DNA of 40,662 nucleotides from an uncultured Clostridia bacterium (GTDB taxonomy: Bacteria > Bacillota > Clostridia > TANB77 > CAG-508). Made by a program: the position numbers and the translations under genes. The notes under the pieces are model-generated. The model worked only from the letters and a program-made list of their open reading frames with translations. It did not search any database and had not been told where the DNA came from. Positions 17,211 to 26,620 of the stretch are shown in pieces. The stretch covers positions 1 through 40,662 of the forward strand of contig CANRGN010000015.1 in the NCBI GenBank assembly GCA_947630235.1, written 5' to 3'. The first letter of the stretch is position 1. Every line of letters starts with the position of its first letter.

Positions 17211-20200
17211 TTAAAATCCAATTTTTCTTTTTGAAAGCTCTGGCTGTAATTTTTCTACATTTATATCTTCTACTTCTATAGTAAGTAATCTTTCCATATC
17301 ATCAATATTTCTAGTTTTAATAGCATGTTCAACAATTATCTTTTGAAGCACATTATTTATATACCTACCATTACCAAAATTCTCAATTTCTTTTGCTTGC
17401 TCTAAAATCTTTCTAACTTTTTCTACAGCTTCATCTGTAACTTTAAATGTCTTCTCAGATACTTTCTTTTTAAATATTTCAATTAATTCTTCTATTGTAT
17501 AATCTTCAAAATTAAGTTCAAATCCTATTCTAGATTTTAATCCAGGATTTAAATCTCTAAATTGCATCATTTCATTTGTATATCCTGCAAATATTATTAT
17601 AAGTCTTCCATTATAATCCTCCATTGCTTTTAACAAAGTAGCAATACATTCATCTGTATAGCTTGCACCAGTTCCTCTATGTTGCATTATTGCATAAGCT
17701 TCATCTATAAAAAGTACACCATCTACAGCTGATTCAATAACATTTTGTGTTTTTGGACCAGTTTGTCCAATATATTCACCAATTAAATCTTGAGATTGAA
17801 CTTCAACAAGTTTATTTTTCTTAATATAACCTAAACTATAATATATTTCTGCTAAAAGTCTTGCAACTGTAGTTTTTCCTGTTCCAGCATTTCCTTTGAA
17901 TATCATATGCATATTAAATTCACTTTGCATATTTACTTTTTTATTAAATTCAAGTGTTGAAACAAAACCTTCTAAAACTTCTTTTATTTCTTTTAAACCT
18001 GTAAGAGAGTTTAAATCTGATAAAATATCATCAATTGTTCTTTCTTCAGATTTAATAGTTTGCTCCATAATTTCAAAATCCTTGCAAGTAAATCTTCTTA
18101 AATTTTCTTCTTTTTCATCATAATTTAAAGAATGTGTTAATAATAATCTTTCATACAAATTGTTTACATATCTAGCATTTCCAAAATTTCTCATCAATTT
18201 GCTTTTTGAAATATTATATAAAACTTTTTCATCTATTCCGTTTTCTAATTCAAATTTATTTTCTTTTACTTTATTTTTAAATATTTCTAATAACTCTTCT
18301 TTAGAAAAATCTTCAAATTCAATTGTATGACCAATTCTAGACATTAAACCTTGATTTTTATTTATGAAATCATTCATTTCATTTGTATATCCAGCAAAAA
18401 TTATTACAATTCTATCTTTATAAGTTTCCATTGCCTTACATAATGTAGATATACATTCTGCTGGATAATCAGCTGTTCCTTTACTAGACATTATCGAATA
18501 AGCTTCATCTATAAATAATACACCATCTAATGCAGAATCTATAACTCTTTGTGTTTTTGGGGATGTTTGACCTAAATGATCTCCAATTAAATCTTTACTA
18601 GTTGCTTCTATAAATTTATCTGTTCTTACTATTCCAAGATTATATAAAATTTTTCCCATTATTCTTGCAACTGTGGTTTTTCCTGTTCCGGCATTTCCTT
18701 TAAACATCATGTTTAAATTAATATCTTTACTATCACCAATTTTTCTACTATACTCTAAATATTTAATTATTTCGTTTACTTTATGTTTAACTTCTGTTAA
18801 GCCAACTAATTTATCTAGTTCTTGTAAAGCTTCTTTTAAACCTTTTTCTTTTTTATTTTCTAAGTTAAAATCAAATTCTCCATTTTGATCTAAAAATTTA
18901 AATTTATCATATACTACTTCATTTACTATTTTATTTATATAATCAATTTCTTTGTCATTACCTCTTTGATAAGTAGAATCAATATAATCTTCTATATTTT
19001 TTTTACTTTTTTCTGTAAGATCAAAAGTTTTCTCGATATTTTTTAATACTTTTGATTTTATAAGTTCATTATCATATCCTTCTATGTCAAGTTTATGTTC
19101 AAATACATTATTCATTAAATCATCATATTTTCTAATCAAATTTAACATTTCATCTTTTTTTCCACATAAAAGAGTAATACTTCTTGGATTTTTATTATAA
19201 TACTTTTCAATCGCTATAAAAAATGAATCTACTCTATATTCATTTAAATATTTTATTTTATGTACATTTGTAAATACTAAAAAGTCATTTTCACTATACA
19301 ATTTATCCATTTGCATAAATACATCAGTATTATCTTTTGTCATTTTTATAAACATCTCAACATCTACAAACAATACATTTTTTTGACTTAAATAACAATA
19401 CATTCTACAGTATCTATTTAAAATGTTTACTGTATCATTTATAGTTTTAGAATTATCTGTATATAAAATTAAATTAAATTGTATATATGGTAATTTAGCA
19501 TTTTCATAATAATTTTTTATATATGTAAACATTTCTTGCAAATCTAATTTAAGCTTATCTGCACCTTCTATTGCTTCTGTACGTTGTATATATTCTTTAT
19601 AATAAGCCATTTTTGCAATTTTTTCTTCATCAATTTTAAATTTTTCATATATATTTTTGAAAATTTTTTTATAATTTACTCCTGAATTTTCACACAAATA
19701 TTTTATATATATTGCAATTTCAATTGGTGATTGATTAAACATATTTGAATAATTTTCTTTTATAGATATATTATTTAAATCAAATTCATCATATAAACCA
19801 TTAGTTGTAGAAAAATATTCATCTAATTCATTTATAAAAGATGTATCTTTAACATTAAAATCTAAATATTTATATTTTATTTTATTATCTTTTACTTCGA
19901 TAACATCAACAGTTTCAGTATCTAATAAAAATTCTGCACCTTTTAAATCAAGCATATCTTTAACTATTGAAGAGATTTTTAGTGTTATTTCATTTATAAT
20001 ATCTTTATCATTCACATAATCTATATCATTTCCTGCAAGTTTATCAAAAAATAATTTTGAATCAATATTATCATCTGATATACATTTTTTTATGTACGCT
20101 AATACTTTCATAGGACAATATTTTAAATTTATATTACAATAACTGCATTTTTTTCCAAATTCAGATTCCAAATTAAATATATTAAATCTCCAATAAGACC

Positions 20201-20468
20201 TAGATTCCGCTAAAATATATTCTAGATATTGTAAAAAAGTTTCGTTCATCATATTTTTATTTTCAAAATCTGTATTACATAATCTTAAATAACTAGCTTC
20301 TAATATAGAGTTTGAAGTTTTATCTATAAATTTATCTCCCTCTTTTACTCTATCTGTTTTCATATTAGACTCTAATAGCCTTGATTTTTCCATAAAATAA
20401 ATAACTTTTAAAAGTTGTTTATCAAAATTATCACCTACATATTTTAATAGCTCGTCTATCCCTTCCAT
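17211..20468 (-). CDS. Tandem AAA+ ATPase of the SpoVK/CbbX type with long N-terminal region
   Basis: Residues of about 555-815 and 825-1075 are two CbbX/SpoVK-like AAA+ domains. Each has Walker A GNAGTGKTT (about 591 and 859), Walker B VLFIDEAY, a sensor region FAGYTNEM and an arginine-finger region (SRIG). Both ATP sites look intact. The first 550 residues have no recognised domain; they contain a cysteine cluster (C108, C111, C118) that could bind metal. Relatives remodel proteins in sporulation or as Rubisco activase; the substrate here is unknown. It starts 9 nt after the amidase gene with AAGGAGG and ends the gene train. Confidence 0.88.
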   Translation of the reverse strand: MEGIDELLKYVGDNFDKQLLKVIYFMEKSRLLESNMKTDRVKEGDKFIDKTSNSILEASYLRLCNTDFENKNMMNETFLQYLEYILAESRSYWRFNIFNLESEFGKKCSYCNINLKYCPMKVLAYIKKCISDDNIDSKLFFDKLAGNDIDYVNDKDIINEITLKISSIVKDMLDLKGAEFLLDTETVDVIEVKDNKIKYKYLDFNVKDTSFINELDEYFSTTNGLYDEFDLNNISIKENYSNMFNQSPIEIAIYIKYLCENSGVNYKKIFKNIYEKFKIDEEKIAKMAYYKEYIQRTEAIEGADKLKLDLQEMFTYIKNYYENAKLPYIQFNLILYTDNSKTINDTVNILNRYCRMYCYLSQKNVLFVDVEMFIKMTKDNTDVFMQMDKLYSENDFLVFTNVHKIKYLNEYRVDSFFIAIEKYYNKNPRSITLLCGKKDEMLNLIRKYDDLMNNVFEHKLDIEGYDNELIKSKVLKNIEKTFDLTEKSKKNIEDYIDSTYQRGNDKEIDYINKIVNEVVYDKFKFLDQNGEFDFNLENKKEKGLKEALQELDKLVGLTEVKHKVNEIIKYLEYSRKIGDSKDINLNMMFKGNAGTGKTTVARIMGKILYNLGIVRTDKFIEATSKDLIGDHLGQTSPKTQRVIDSALDGVLFIDEAYSIMSSKGTADYPAECISTLCKAMETYKDRIVIIFAGYTNEMNDFINKNQGLMSRIGHTIEFEDFSKEELLEIFKNKVKENKFELENGIDEKVLYNISKSKLMRNFGNARYVNNLYERLLLTHSLNYDEKEENLRRFTCKDFEIMEQTIKSEERTIDDILSDLNSLTGLKEIKEVLEGFVSTLEFNKKVNMQSEFNMHMIFKGNAGTGKTTVARLLAEIYYSLGYIKKNKLVEVQSQDLIGEYIGQTGPKTQNVIESAVDGVLFIDEAYAIMQHRGTGASYTDECIATLLKAMEDYNGRLIIIFAGYTNEMMQFRDLNPGLKSRIGFELNFEDYTIEELIEIFKKKVSEKTFKVTDEAVEKVRKILEQAKEIENFGNGRYINNVLQKIIVEHAIKTRNIDDMERLLTIEVEDINVEKLQPELSKRKIGF

Positions 20469-20477
20469 ATTTCCTCC

Positions 20478-21788
20478 TTAGTGATTTTCTTTTATTTTCG
20501 AAATAATAGTATCACAAATAGCTTGTACATATTCGTTTTTCTCATTTAAAATTTTATCTAAATCTGTTTTTATATATCCAAGCTCAATTTGATAACATTC
20601 AATTCCTTGATTTGAATTGTAGTATTTGTTTGCAGAATAACTTTTATTTCTTCCATCTACAAAAGCATTTGTAGCTATTCCTCCAACTTCCCTAATAGTA
20701 TAAAGTTGAGGTGTATCTAAAGTTATATTATAATTCTCATAACCATTTTTTTTTGCATTTTTAGCATAAGTATTTATTTCTACTTGAGAAAAATTCTTTA
20801 CATATACTCCATCTGAAATTTTATATTTTCCAATATTTGAAAAACCTATAGTTGTTTTCTCAGAAATATTTTTTGCTAAATTTTTAGCAAAATCTAAATT
20901 TGATTTACAAGGGCTATATATTTCAAAACCTGAAAAATCTTTATTTCCATCATTTACGTGTAGTGAAATCATATATTTTGCTTTTGATTCACATGCAACT
21001 GTTATTCTACCACCTTCACTATAAGTTTCTTTTTCTTTATAACTATCTGTATTAGAATTATCTCTAGTTAATTTTACTTTTATTCCTTGCTCTTCTAATT
21101 TTTGCTTCAAATTATTTGCATAATCTAAAGTTATATTAGCTTCAGTATTTCCTGATACTACATATCCTGTATCATCTCCTCCATGACCAGCATCAATTAC
21201 TACATCATATATATTATCTGGCTTTGGACTTTCGGTAATTTCTAATTTTAAATATGTATAATCTATTTTATTTTTATTATAATTTTCTTCGTTAACTATT
21301 GCTTTATAATTATTTGCAATTGTATAGTACTCAATATTTTTATAGCTAGAAGTATTTTTTAATAAATAATATTTATGATTACTATTATTATTTAACTTTA
21401 ATCTTATCATAAAATAATATTTACCTGTTTTTAATTCTTCTAAATTAATTGCATCATTTATATAATTTGAAGTTGTAATTATTAAATTGTTTTCTTCAAA
21501 ATTTGTAAGAACTTTGTATTCTTTTTCATAGTTTTCACCATCAGATAAAATCAATCTAGCACTTTCATAATTATCTTTAAGTATTCCTGGAATCTTACAT
21601 GTAAAATTTAGAGATGTTCCATAAGTAAAAAACTGTGTAACTTCAGCTTCCTTATTTTGAACTTTAGAAAAAATTAACTTATTGTACTCTTTTTGTTTTC
21701 CATTTAATGCAAAATAAATTCCTAGTATAACTCCTACAAATATTAGAATTATAACTATTAAACTTAAAAATTTCCAAATTCTCTTCAT
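20478..21788 (-). CDS. N-acetylmuramoyl-L-alanine amidase (Amidase_3), membrane-anchored
   Basis: It cleaves the bond between muramic acid and the stem peptide of peptidoglycan. There is one N-terminal membrane segment (FLSLIVIILIFVGVILGIYF), a linker or substrate-binding region of about 165 residues, and then the Amidase_3 domain. Zinc ligands appear as DAGHGG, the Glu in NTEANITL and SLHVND; the catalytic Glu is in QIELGYI. It lies 16 nt after rimO and 9 nt before the AAA ATPase gene, suggesting co-expression, possibly in sporulation or germination. Confidence 0.92.
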   Translation of the reverse strand: MKRIWKFLSLIVIILIFVGVILGIYFALNGKQKEYNKLIFSKVQNKEAEVTQFFTYGTSLNFTCKIPGILKDNYESARLILSDGENYEKEYKVLTNFEENNLIITTSNYINDAINLEELKTGKYYFMIRLKLNNNSNHKYYLLKNTSSYKNIEYYTIANNYKAIVNEENYNKNKIDYTYLKLEITESPKPDNIYDVVIDAGHGGDDTGYVVSGNTEANITLDYANNLKQKLEEQGIKVKLTRDNSNTDSYKEKETYSEGGRITVACESKAKYMISLHVNDGNKDFSGFEIYSPCKSNLDFAKNLAKNISEKTTIGFSNIGKYKISDGVYVKNFSQVEINTYAKNAKKNGYENYNITLDTPQLYTIREVGGIATNAFVDGRNKSYSANKYYNSNQGIECYQIELGYIKTDLDKILNEKNEYVQAICDTIISKIKENH

Positions 21789-21804
21789 TTTAGGATAATC
21801 ACCT

Positions 21805-23107
21805 CTATTCTAAAATTCCAATTAAATCATAATTTTTAATGTCTATAATTTTACATTTTACAAATTTTCCAACTAAATCTTTTTTATCATTTTTTATAAA
21901 AATTACTCCATCTTCATCAGGAATATCCATATAACTTCTACCTATATAAAATTTTCCATCACTAGATATCCCATCAATTAAAACTTCATAAGAATTTCCA
22001 ATTTTTTCTTCTAATTTTATTTTTGATATTTGCCATTGCAATTTCATTATTTTATTATATCTAGATTCTTTAGTTTTATAATGAATTTGCTCTTTTAATC
22101 TACTAGCAGGTGTGCCTTCTTCTTTTGAATATTTAAAAGCTCCTAATTTTTCAAATTTTGCTTCATTTATAAATTCATATAATTCCAAAAAATCCTCTTC
22201 TGTTTCACTCGGAAATCCTACAATTACAGTAGTTCTTATTATTACTTCTGGAATTTGACTTCTTATTTTTTGAATTAAATTTTTTATATCTTCACTATTA
22301 GTTCTTCTAGCCATTTTTCTTAATATCTTATTTGAAAAATGTTGAAGTGGAATATCAAAATATTTACAAATTTTTGGATTTGTTTTCACTTCTTCTATAA
22401 GTTCATCTGTTATACTTTCAGGATATGCATATAAAAATCTTATCCATTTTATTCCATCTATTTTTGATATTTCATGTAAAAGCTCTGCTAAACATTCCTT
22501 ACCATATATATCAGTACCATATTTAGTAGTATCTTGAGCTATTACTATTATTTCTTCATAACCTTGATCAGCTATTTTTTTAGCTTCACTTATAATATCC
22601 TCTTTTTTTCTACTAATATATGGACCTCTTATGTTTGGTATAGCACAATATGTACATTTATTATTACACCCTTCAGCAATTTTTAAATATGTAGTTTTTT
22701 TTCCAGTAGAAATTATTCTATCCATATAATCTAATGTGTTGGTTGACACTTTAGGAACTTTTACAATATTTAATATAATATCCCATAAATTACCATATTC
22801 ATCTATACTAATAAATACATCAACTTCTGGTATTGCTTTTTCTAGTTCTTTTTTGTATCTTTGCACTAAACATCCCATTACAATTAGATATTTACACTTT
22901 TGTTTTTTATATTCTGACATCTCTAATATACAATTTATTGCTTCCTCTTTTGCACTTTCAATAAATCCACAAGTGTTTATAACTATTATTTCAGCCTCTT
23001 TAGGATTATTAACTATTTCGAATTTAGCATTTTTAAATAGTCCTATACACATTTCTGTATCAACTAAATTTTTGCTACATCCGAAGTGATACAAAACCTA
23101 CTTTCAT
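21805..23107 (-). CDS. rimO: Ribosomal protein S12 methylthiotransferase RimO, apparent one-base insertion near start
   Basis: This radical SAM enzyme adds a methylthio group to Asp of ribosomal protein S12. The N-terminal cluster cysteines (GCSKNLVD, NTCGF, MGCLVQRY), the radical SAM motif CNNKCTYC and a C-terminal TRAM domain are present. The natural start seems to be the ATG at 23107, preceded by AAGGGG and reading MKVGFVSL. It then meets one extra base at 23083-23084, after which GGATGTAGC (GCS) continues in another frame. The downstream frame can otherwise open only at a TTG (23094), giving 429 residues. This is an assembly or sequencing error, a fresh mutation, a rare TTG start or frameshifting. 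RimO rather than MiaB is judged from GCSKNLVD. Confidence 0.88.
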
Positions 23108-23120
23108 AAAAAACCCCTTT

Positions 23121-23378
23121 TTAAATTACAAATATTGCAAGTATAGCTACTATTATTGCTCCAGGAACACCTAAAAATCCAACAATTGCAGCCATCCACC
23201 ATGTTAATGCAACAGTAACAATTCCTGCTGCAGATAATGCAAATAAAATTATTCCACCTAAAATTACATTTATAAGAAGATGAATTATTATTTTTATTGG
23301 TAAAGCAATAAGTTTTAAAATTAACATTAATATTGCTACTGGTATCAAAAATGAAATAATTGCAGTTAACGAAATCAT
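23121..23378 (-). CDS. bofA: BofA-family membrane protein (pro-sigma-K processing inhibitor-like)
   Basis: This is an 85-residue protein made almost wholly of three hydrophobic segments, ending VGFLGVPGAIIVAILAIFV, which matches the C-terminal GxxGVPG signature of BofA. In Bacillus BofA holds the SpoIVFB protease inactive in the outer forespore membrane. The role in clostridia is less clear. It is the strongest hint that the organism sporulates. It lies in the gene train 14 nt after the RNase E/G gene. Confidence 0.8.
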   Translation of the reverse strand: MISLTAIISFLIPVAILMLILKLIALPIKIIIHLLINVILGGIILFALSAAGIVTVALTWWMAAIVGFLGVPGAIIVAILAIFVI

Positions 23379-23392
23379 ATTATTTTTCCTCC

Positions 23393-24562
23393 TTACATAT
23401 TATTACTACATATATGTTTTCTTGTTAATTCCATTAAACTTAATTTTGTGAAGCCTTCAACTTGAACTTTAGATCTATCATTTTTAGTTTCTTCTATCAT
23501 TTTTTCAATAATCTTATCAAGATTTTCTTTTTTATACATATCTATAAAATCAATTATTACTATTCCGCCAATATCTCTTAATCTCAATTGCTTTGCAATT
23601 TCTATGGTTGCTTCTTTATTAACAATAAATGCCGTACTTTCTAAATTTTTGTCTCCTACATATTTACCTGAATTCACATCAATAGCTGTTAAAGCTTCGG
23701 TTTTATCTATAGTTATAAAGCCTCCACATTTTAGCCAAATTTTTCTATTTTCTGCTCGTTCTAATTGCTTATCTAAATTATATAAATATAAAACATCATT
23801 ATTTAATTCTAATTTTATATTAACTTTTGATTCTTCTAAATACTTTTTAACAAAATTATAATCATCTATGTCATTAACAATAATTCTTTTTAAATCTGAA
23901 TCTATTAAGTCTACTAATATTTTAAATAAAATTCCACCTGTATCATAAACTAATTTTGGATAGCCGTCTACATCTACACTAATAATTTTATTCCATTTAT
24001 CTATCATTAGATTTATATCTTCTTTTAATAAATTTTCATTAACATTTTCACTTACAGTCCTTACTATTGCACCCATATCTTCTGGAATATATTTTTTAGC
24101 TATTTGTGTAAGTCTTTCACGCTCTAAATCATTAGTTATTTTTTTTGAAATAGTTATAAATGGAGAATTAGGAAGCAATACTATAAATCTTCCTGTTAAA
24201 CTTATATGTGTAGAAACTCTAGCTCCTTTTTTACTAGTAGAATCTCTTTTTATTTCCACTAAAATAGGATCTCCAGGCTTAATTAAATTTTTAATATTTT
24301 CTGTTAATTTTTGTTTACCATTTTTTACAACATCTTGTTTTGGTAATATATCTTTTAAATGTATAAAACCATTTTTATTTTTTCCAATATTAACAAACGC
24401 AGCTTGCATTCCTTGAAAAATATTTTGTACTTTACCTATATATATATTTCCTTCTATCGTCTTGTTTTTATCATACTCAATATAATTTTCAATCAAAATT
24501 CCATTTTGAACTAACATGATATTTTTTTTCTCATTGTTTTTATATATAATTAGTTCTTTCAT
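23393..24562 (-). CDS. rng: Ribonuclease E/G family protein, short C-terminus
   Basis: This is an endoribonuclease of the RNase G type that cuts single-stranded RNA in decay and rRNA maturation. Residues of about 35-120 form the S1 domain (GNIYIGKVQNIFQGMQAAFV, NGFIHLKDI). The catalytic DNase I-like region has TAIDVNSGKYVG and GGIVIIDFIDM, holding the metal-binding Asp residues. The protein stops at SLMELTRKHICSNNM, right after the conserved TRK segment. Longer family members continue here with a CPxC zinc link and a small domain, so tetramer formation may differ. The frame has no internal break. Confidence 0.88.
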   Translation of the reverse strand: MKELIIYKNNEKKNIMLVQNGILIENYIEYDKNKTIEGNIYIGKVQNIFQGMQAAFVNIGKNKNGFIHLKDILPKQDVVKNGKQKLTENIKNLIKPGDPILVEIKRDSTSKKGARVSTHISLTGRFIVLLPNSPFITISKKITNDLERERLTQIAKKYIPEDMGAIVRTVSENVNENLLKEDINLMIDKWNKIISVDVDGYPKLVYDTGGILFKILVDLIDSDLKRIIVNDIDDYNFVKKYLEESKVNIKLELNNDVLYLYNLDKQLERAENRKIWLKCGGFITIDKTEALTAIDVNSGKYVGDKNLESTAFIVNKEATIEIAKQLRLRDIGGIVIIDFIDMYKKENLDKIIEKMIEETKNDRSKVQVEGFTKLSLMELTRKHICSNNM

Positions 24563-24580
24563 GTTTTTTCCTTTCTGAAA

Positions 24581-25138
24581 TTAGTTATATTTATTCATAG
24601 CTGAATCTATGTTATTTTTTATTATTTCAATTATAGCTTCAACTGCTTTAGACACACCTAATTTTAATATTTCTTTTTCATTTTCATCAATTCCGCCAAT
24701 AACATATTCAATTAAATCTATATTACTATCAGGTTTTCCTATTCCAACTCTAACTCTTGCAAAATCATTAGATTTTAAAAAATGTGTTACAGATTTTATT
24801 CCATTATGACTACCTGGTGAACCAGATTTTCTAATTCTAATTTTACCAGGTTCAATATCTAAATCATCATAAATTACTAAAATATCTTCTAAAGGTATTT
24901 TATAAAAAGAAACCACTTCATTTACAGCTTCACCACTAAGATTCATAAAAGTTTGAGGTTTTAATAAAATAACCTTTTGACCTTCTATTATTCCATCTCC
25001 AAATAATGACTTAAATTTATTTTTATTTACTTCAATATCATAATTTTTTGATAGTTCATTTATAACATCAAAACCCATATTATGTCTAGTTCCTGAATAA
25101 TCTTGTTCTGGATTACCTAACCCTATTATTAATTTCAT
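24581..25138 (-). CDS. pth: Peptidyl-tRNA hydrolase
   Basis: It recycles peptidyl-tRNA released from ribosomes. MKLIIGLGNPEQDYSGTRHNMGFD contains the conserved Asn and the catalytic His of the family, and KPQTFMNLSGEAV, DDLDIEPGKIRIR and GSPGSHNGIKS are present. The start is the ATG at 25138, because AAAAGG lies 7 nt upstream; the in-frame GTG at 25147 overlaps that ribosome site. The resulting 185 residues fit the family. Confidence 0.96.
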   Translation of the reverse strand: MKLIIGLGNPEQDYSGTRHNMGFDVINELSKNYDIEVNKNKFKSLFGDGIIEGQKVILLKPQTFMNLSGEAVNEVVSFYKIPLEDILVIYDDLDIEPGKIRIRKSGSPGSHNGIKSVTHFLKSNDFARVRVGIGKPDSNIDLIEYVIGGIDENEKEILKLGVSKAVEAIIEIIKNNIDSAMNKYN

Positions 25139-25195
25139 ATTTTTCACCTTTTCTGTTTATATTATATTTTAAAATATTTATAAAAACAAGGTTAT

Positions 25196-25807
25196 TTAAT
25201 ATATTATTTTTGATACTTCCTTTACTACAAATTGATCAATATCCTCATCATATTCAACATAGTTAATAGCACTGTTTTTTTGAAAATATTTTTCTTTATC
25301 TTCTGAATAAGGTACTCCTACTACTGCTCTTAAAAAAGTTTCAATTGCTACTCCATGAGAAATTATTAGTACATTTTGTCCTAAATTTTCTCTAGCAATT
25401 TTCCTGATTATTTTTGACATTCTATCTTCAACTTGCTTGGTACTTTCTTGACCAGGTATTCCTAAAATTTCAATCTTTTTCTTTCTATACTTCTTTAAGG
25501 AAGGAGATTTTTTTAATACATCTTCCCATTTTTCTCCATCATAAATACCAAAGGATTTTTCTCTTAAATCATTCTCCTTTTTTACTTCTATTTTCAAATT
25601 TTCAGAAATGTTTTTAACAGTTTCTAAACACATTGTTGAAAAACTAGAATATATACTATATATTTTTTTATCTTTAAAATATTCATCCAATTTTTCAATT
25701 GTTTGATAGCCTTTAGGTGTTATATCAAAATTTTTTTCCTCTCCTAATATATTTTCAATATTTCCTTTACATTCAGCATTTCTAACTAAATAAATTTTTG
25801 TTTTCAT
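25196..25807 (-). CDS. Histidine-phosphatase-superfamily protein lacking the catalytic His
   Basis: The fold is that of the phosphoglycerate mutase-like branch: an N-terminal motif, a middle Glu-containing segment (LREKSFGIYDGEKWEDV) and the second His in VLIISHGVAIE (about residue 151). In active members the N-terminal motif is RHG, whose His is phosphorylated. Here it reads LVRNAE, with Asn10 where the His should be, and the codon is a plain AAT. The protein is therefore probably not a phosphatase, though it may still bind phosphorylated ligands. It stands between dfx and pth in the gene train. Confidence 0.82.
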   Translation of the reverse strand: MKTKIYLVRNAECKGNIENILGEEKNFDITPKGYQTIEKLDEYFKDKKIYSIYSSFSTMCLETVKNISENLKIEVKKENDLREKSFGIYDGEKWEDVLKKSPSLKKYRKKKIEILGIPGQESTKQVEDRMSKIIRKIARENLGQNVLIISHGVAIETFLRAVVGVPYSEDKEKYFQKNSAINYVEYDEDIDQFVVKEVSKIIY

Positions 25808-25848
25808 TTTTTCCTCTATTATTATTTTTATATCTCATAAAAATGATA

Positions 25849-26226
25849 TTATTCTACTTCTTTTTTCCATAAACCATGTTTATTACAATATGCATAAAGA
25901 GTTGAACCAGGAACATATTTACAATGTGCAATAGCTTCTTTTCCAGGTTCAAAATATGTTGTAACTTCTCTATTATCATAAACAATGCTTATCCATTCAA
26001 TGAAATGATCTTCATCCATAACATGATTTACTTTTACAAATATTTTTCCATCTTTTACTTCATATGTTGGTACATGTTTTTCAATAGCTGCATCAACAGA
26101 ATTTGGAACTAATTCCTTCATCTTTTCACCACAACATTCTATCCCACAAGCACATTTGCAATCCTCTATAACCTTTACTATAGCTCCACATTTTAAACAT
26201 TTTCTAACTATAAATTCTCTACTCAT
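25849..26226 (-). CDS. dfx: Desulfoferrodoxin (2Fe superoxide reductase)
   Basis: It reduces superoxide to hydrogen peroxide in anaerobes. The N-terminal rubredoxin-like iron site is CxxC (C10, C13) with C31-C32. The catalytic iron site has the ligands H51 (EKHVP), H68 and H74 (HVMDEDHFIEW), C114 and H117 (YCNKHGLW), and the conserved Glu49-Lys50. An extra CKCAC (C23-C27) in the first domain is unusual. Length is 125 residues. A promoter and a long leader hairpin precede it. Confidence 0.94.
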   Translation of the reverse strand: MSREFIVRKCLKCGAIVKVIEDCKCACGIECCGEKMKELVPNSVDAAIEKHVPTYEVKDGKIFVKVNHVMDEDHFIEWISIVYDNREVTTYFEPGKEAIAHCKYVPGSTLYAYCNKHGLWKKEVE

Positions 26227-26254
26227 TTTTTTATCCCTTTCTAATACATAAATT

Positions 26255-26293
26255 AAGTTTGGAAAATAATTTTAAATATTATTTTTCAAACTT
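26255..26293 (-). promoter_or_regulatory. Long hairpin in the dfx leader
   Basis: Two 16-nt arms with one mismatch (26255-26270 and 26278-26293) form a strong stem between the dfx promoter and its start codon. On the plus strand it is followed by T residues, so it could also stop antisense transcription. Function unknown. Confidence 0.55.
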
Positions 26294-26315
26294 TTTCTTT
26301 TTAACTATGTTGTGT

Positions 26316-26321
26316 ATTATA
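26316..26321 (-). promoter_or_regulatory. Extended -10 box of the dfx promoter
   Basis: On the minus strand TGATATAAT gives a strong extended -10; no good -35 box is seen 17 nt upstream. The untranslated leader would be about 80 nt. Confidence 0.5.
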
Positions 26322-26404
26322 TCATAAAATATACTTTATTGAAAAGAGTTTAATTAACATTATTTTAAAAATACATTGTAAAAATTATTCTTTAAATTTA
26401 CTAG

Positions 26405-26530
26405 AACAATAGTAGACATTTTATTAAATCAGAATGTTAAAATATATTGCAAAGTCCACGTTAAATTGTTCGTGCGCCGATTTTGACAAAAATTGTGTGC
26501 AATGTTTTTATTCTGGACAACTGAATAAAA
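26405..26530. repeat. Conserved intergenic repeat, copy A
   Basis: From about 26434 to 26513 this segment matches 27094-27173 with five differences and no gaps, at a constant offset of 660 bp. It lies downstream of the first XRE gene as copy B lies downstream of the second, and ends in the TTTTATTC...GAATAAAA arms (26506-26530). The plus strand could encode a short Cys-rich peptide, and no ribosome site precedes it. Confidence 0.75.
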
Positions 26531-26533
26531 AAT

Positions 26534-26593
26534 GCACCTCCGTTTTGATTATACCATAATATATTTTTTATTATAGTATACTAAACGTGGTGC
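26534..26593 (-). terminator. Long hairpin terminator of the first XRE gene
   Basis: GCACC/GGTGC, CGTTT/AAACG and a long AT stem pair over 60 nt with small mismatches. On the minus strand a run of six T follows. It lies just after the stop codon of the XRE gene. Confidence 0.75.
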
Positions 26594-26620
26594 TTTTCAC
26601 TTTTTATTTAATTTTTAAAT

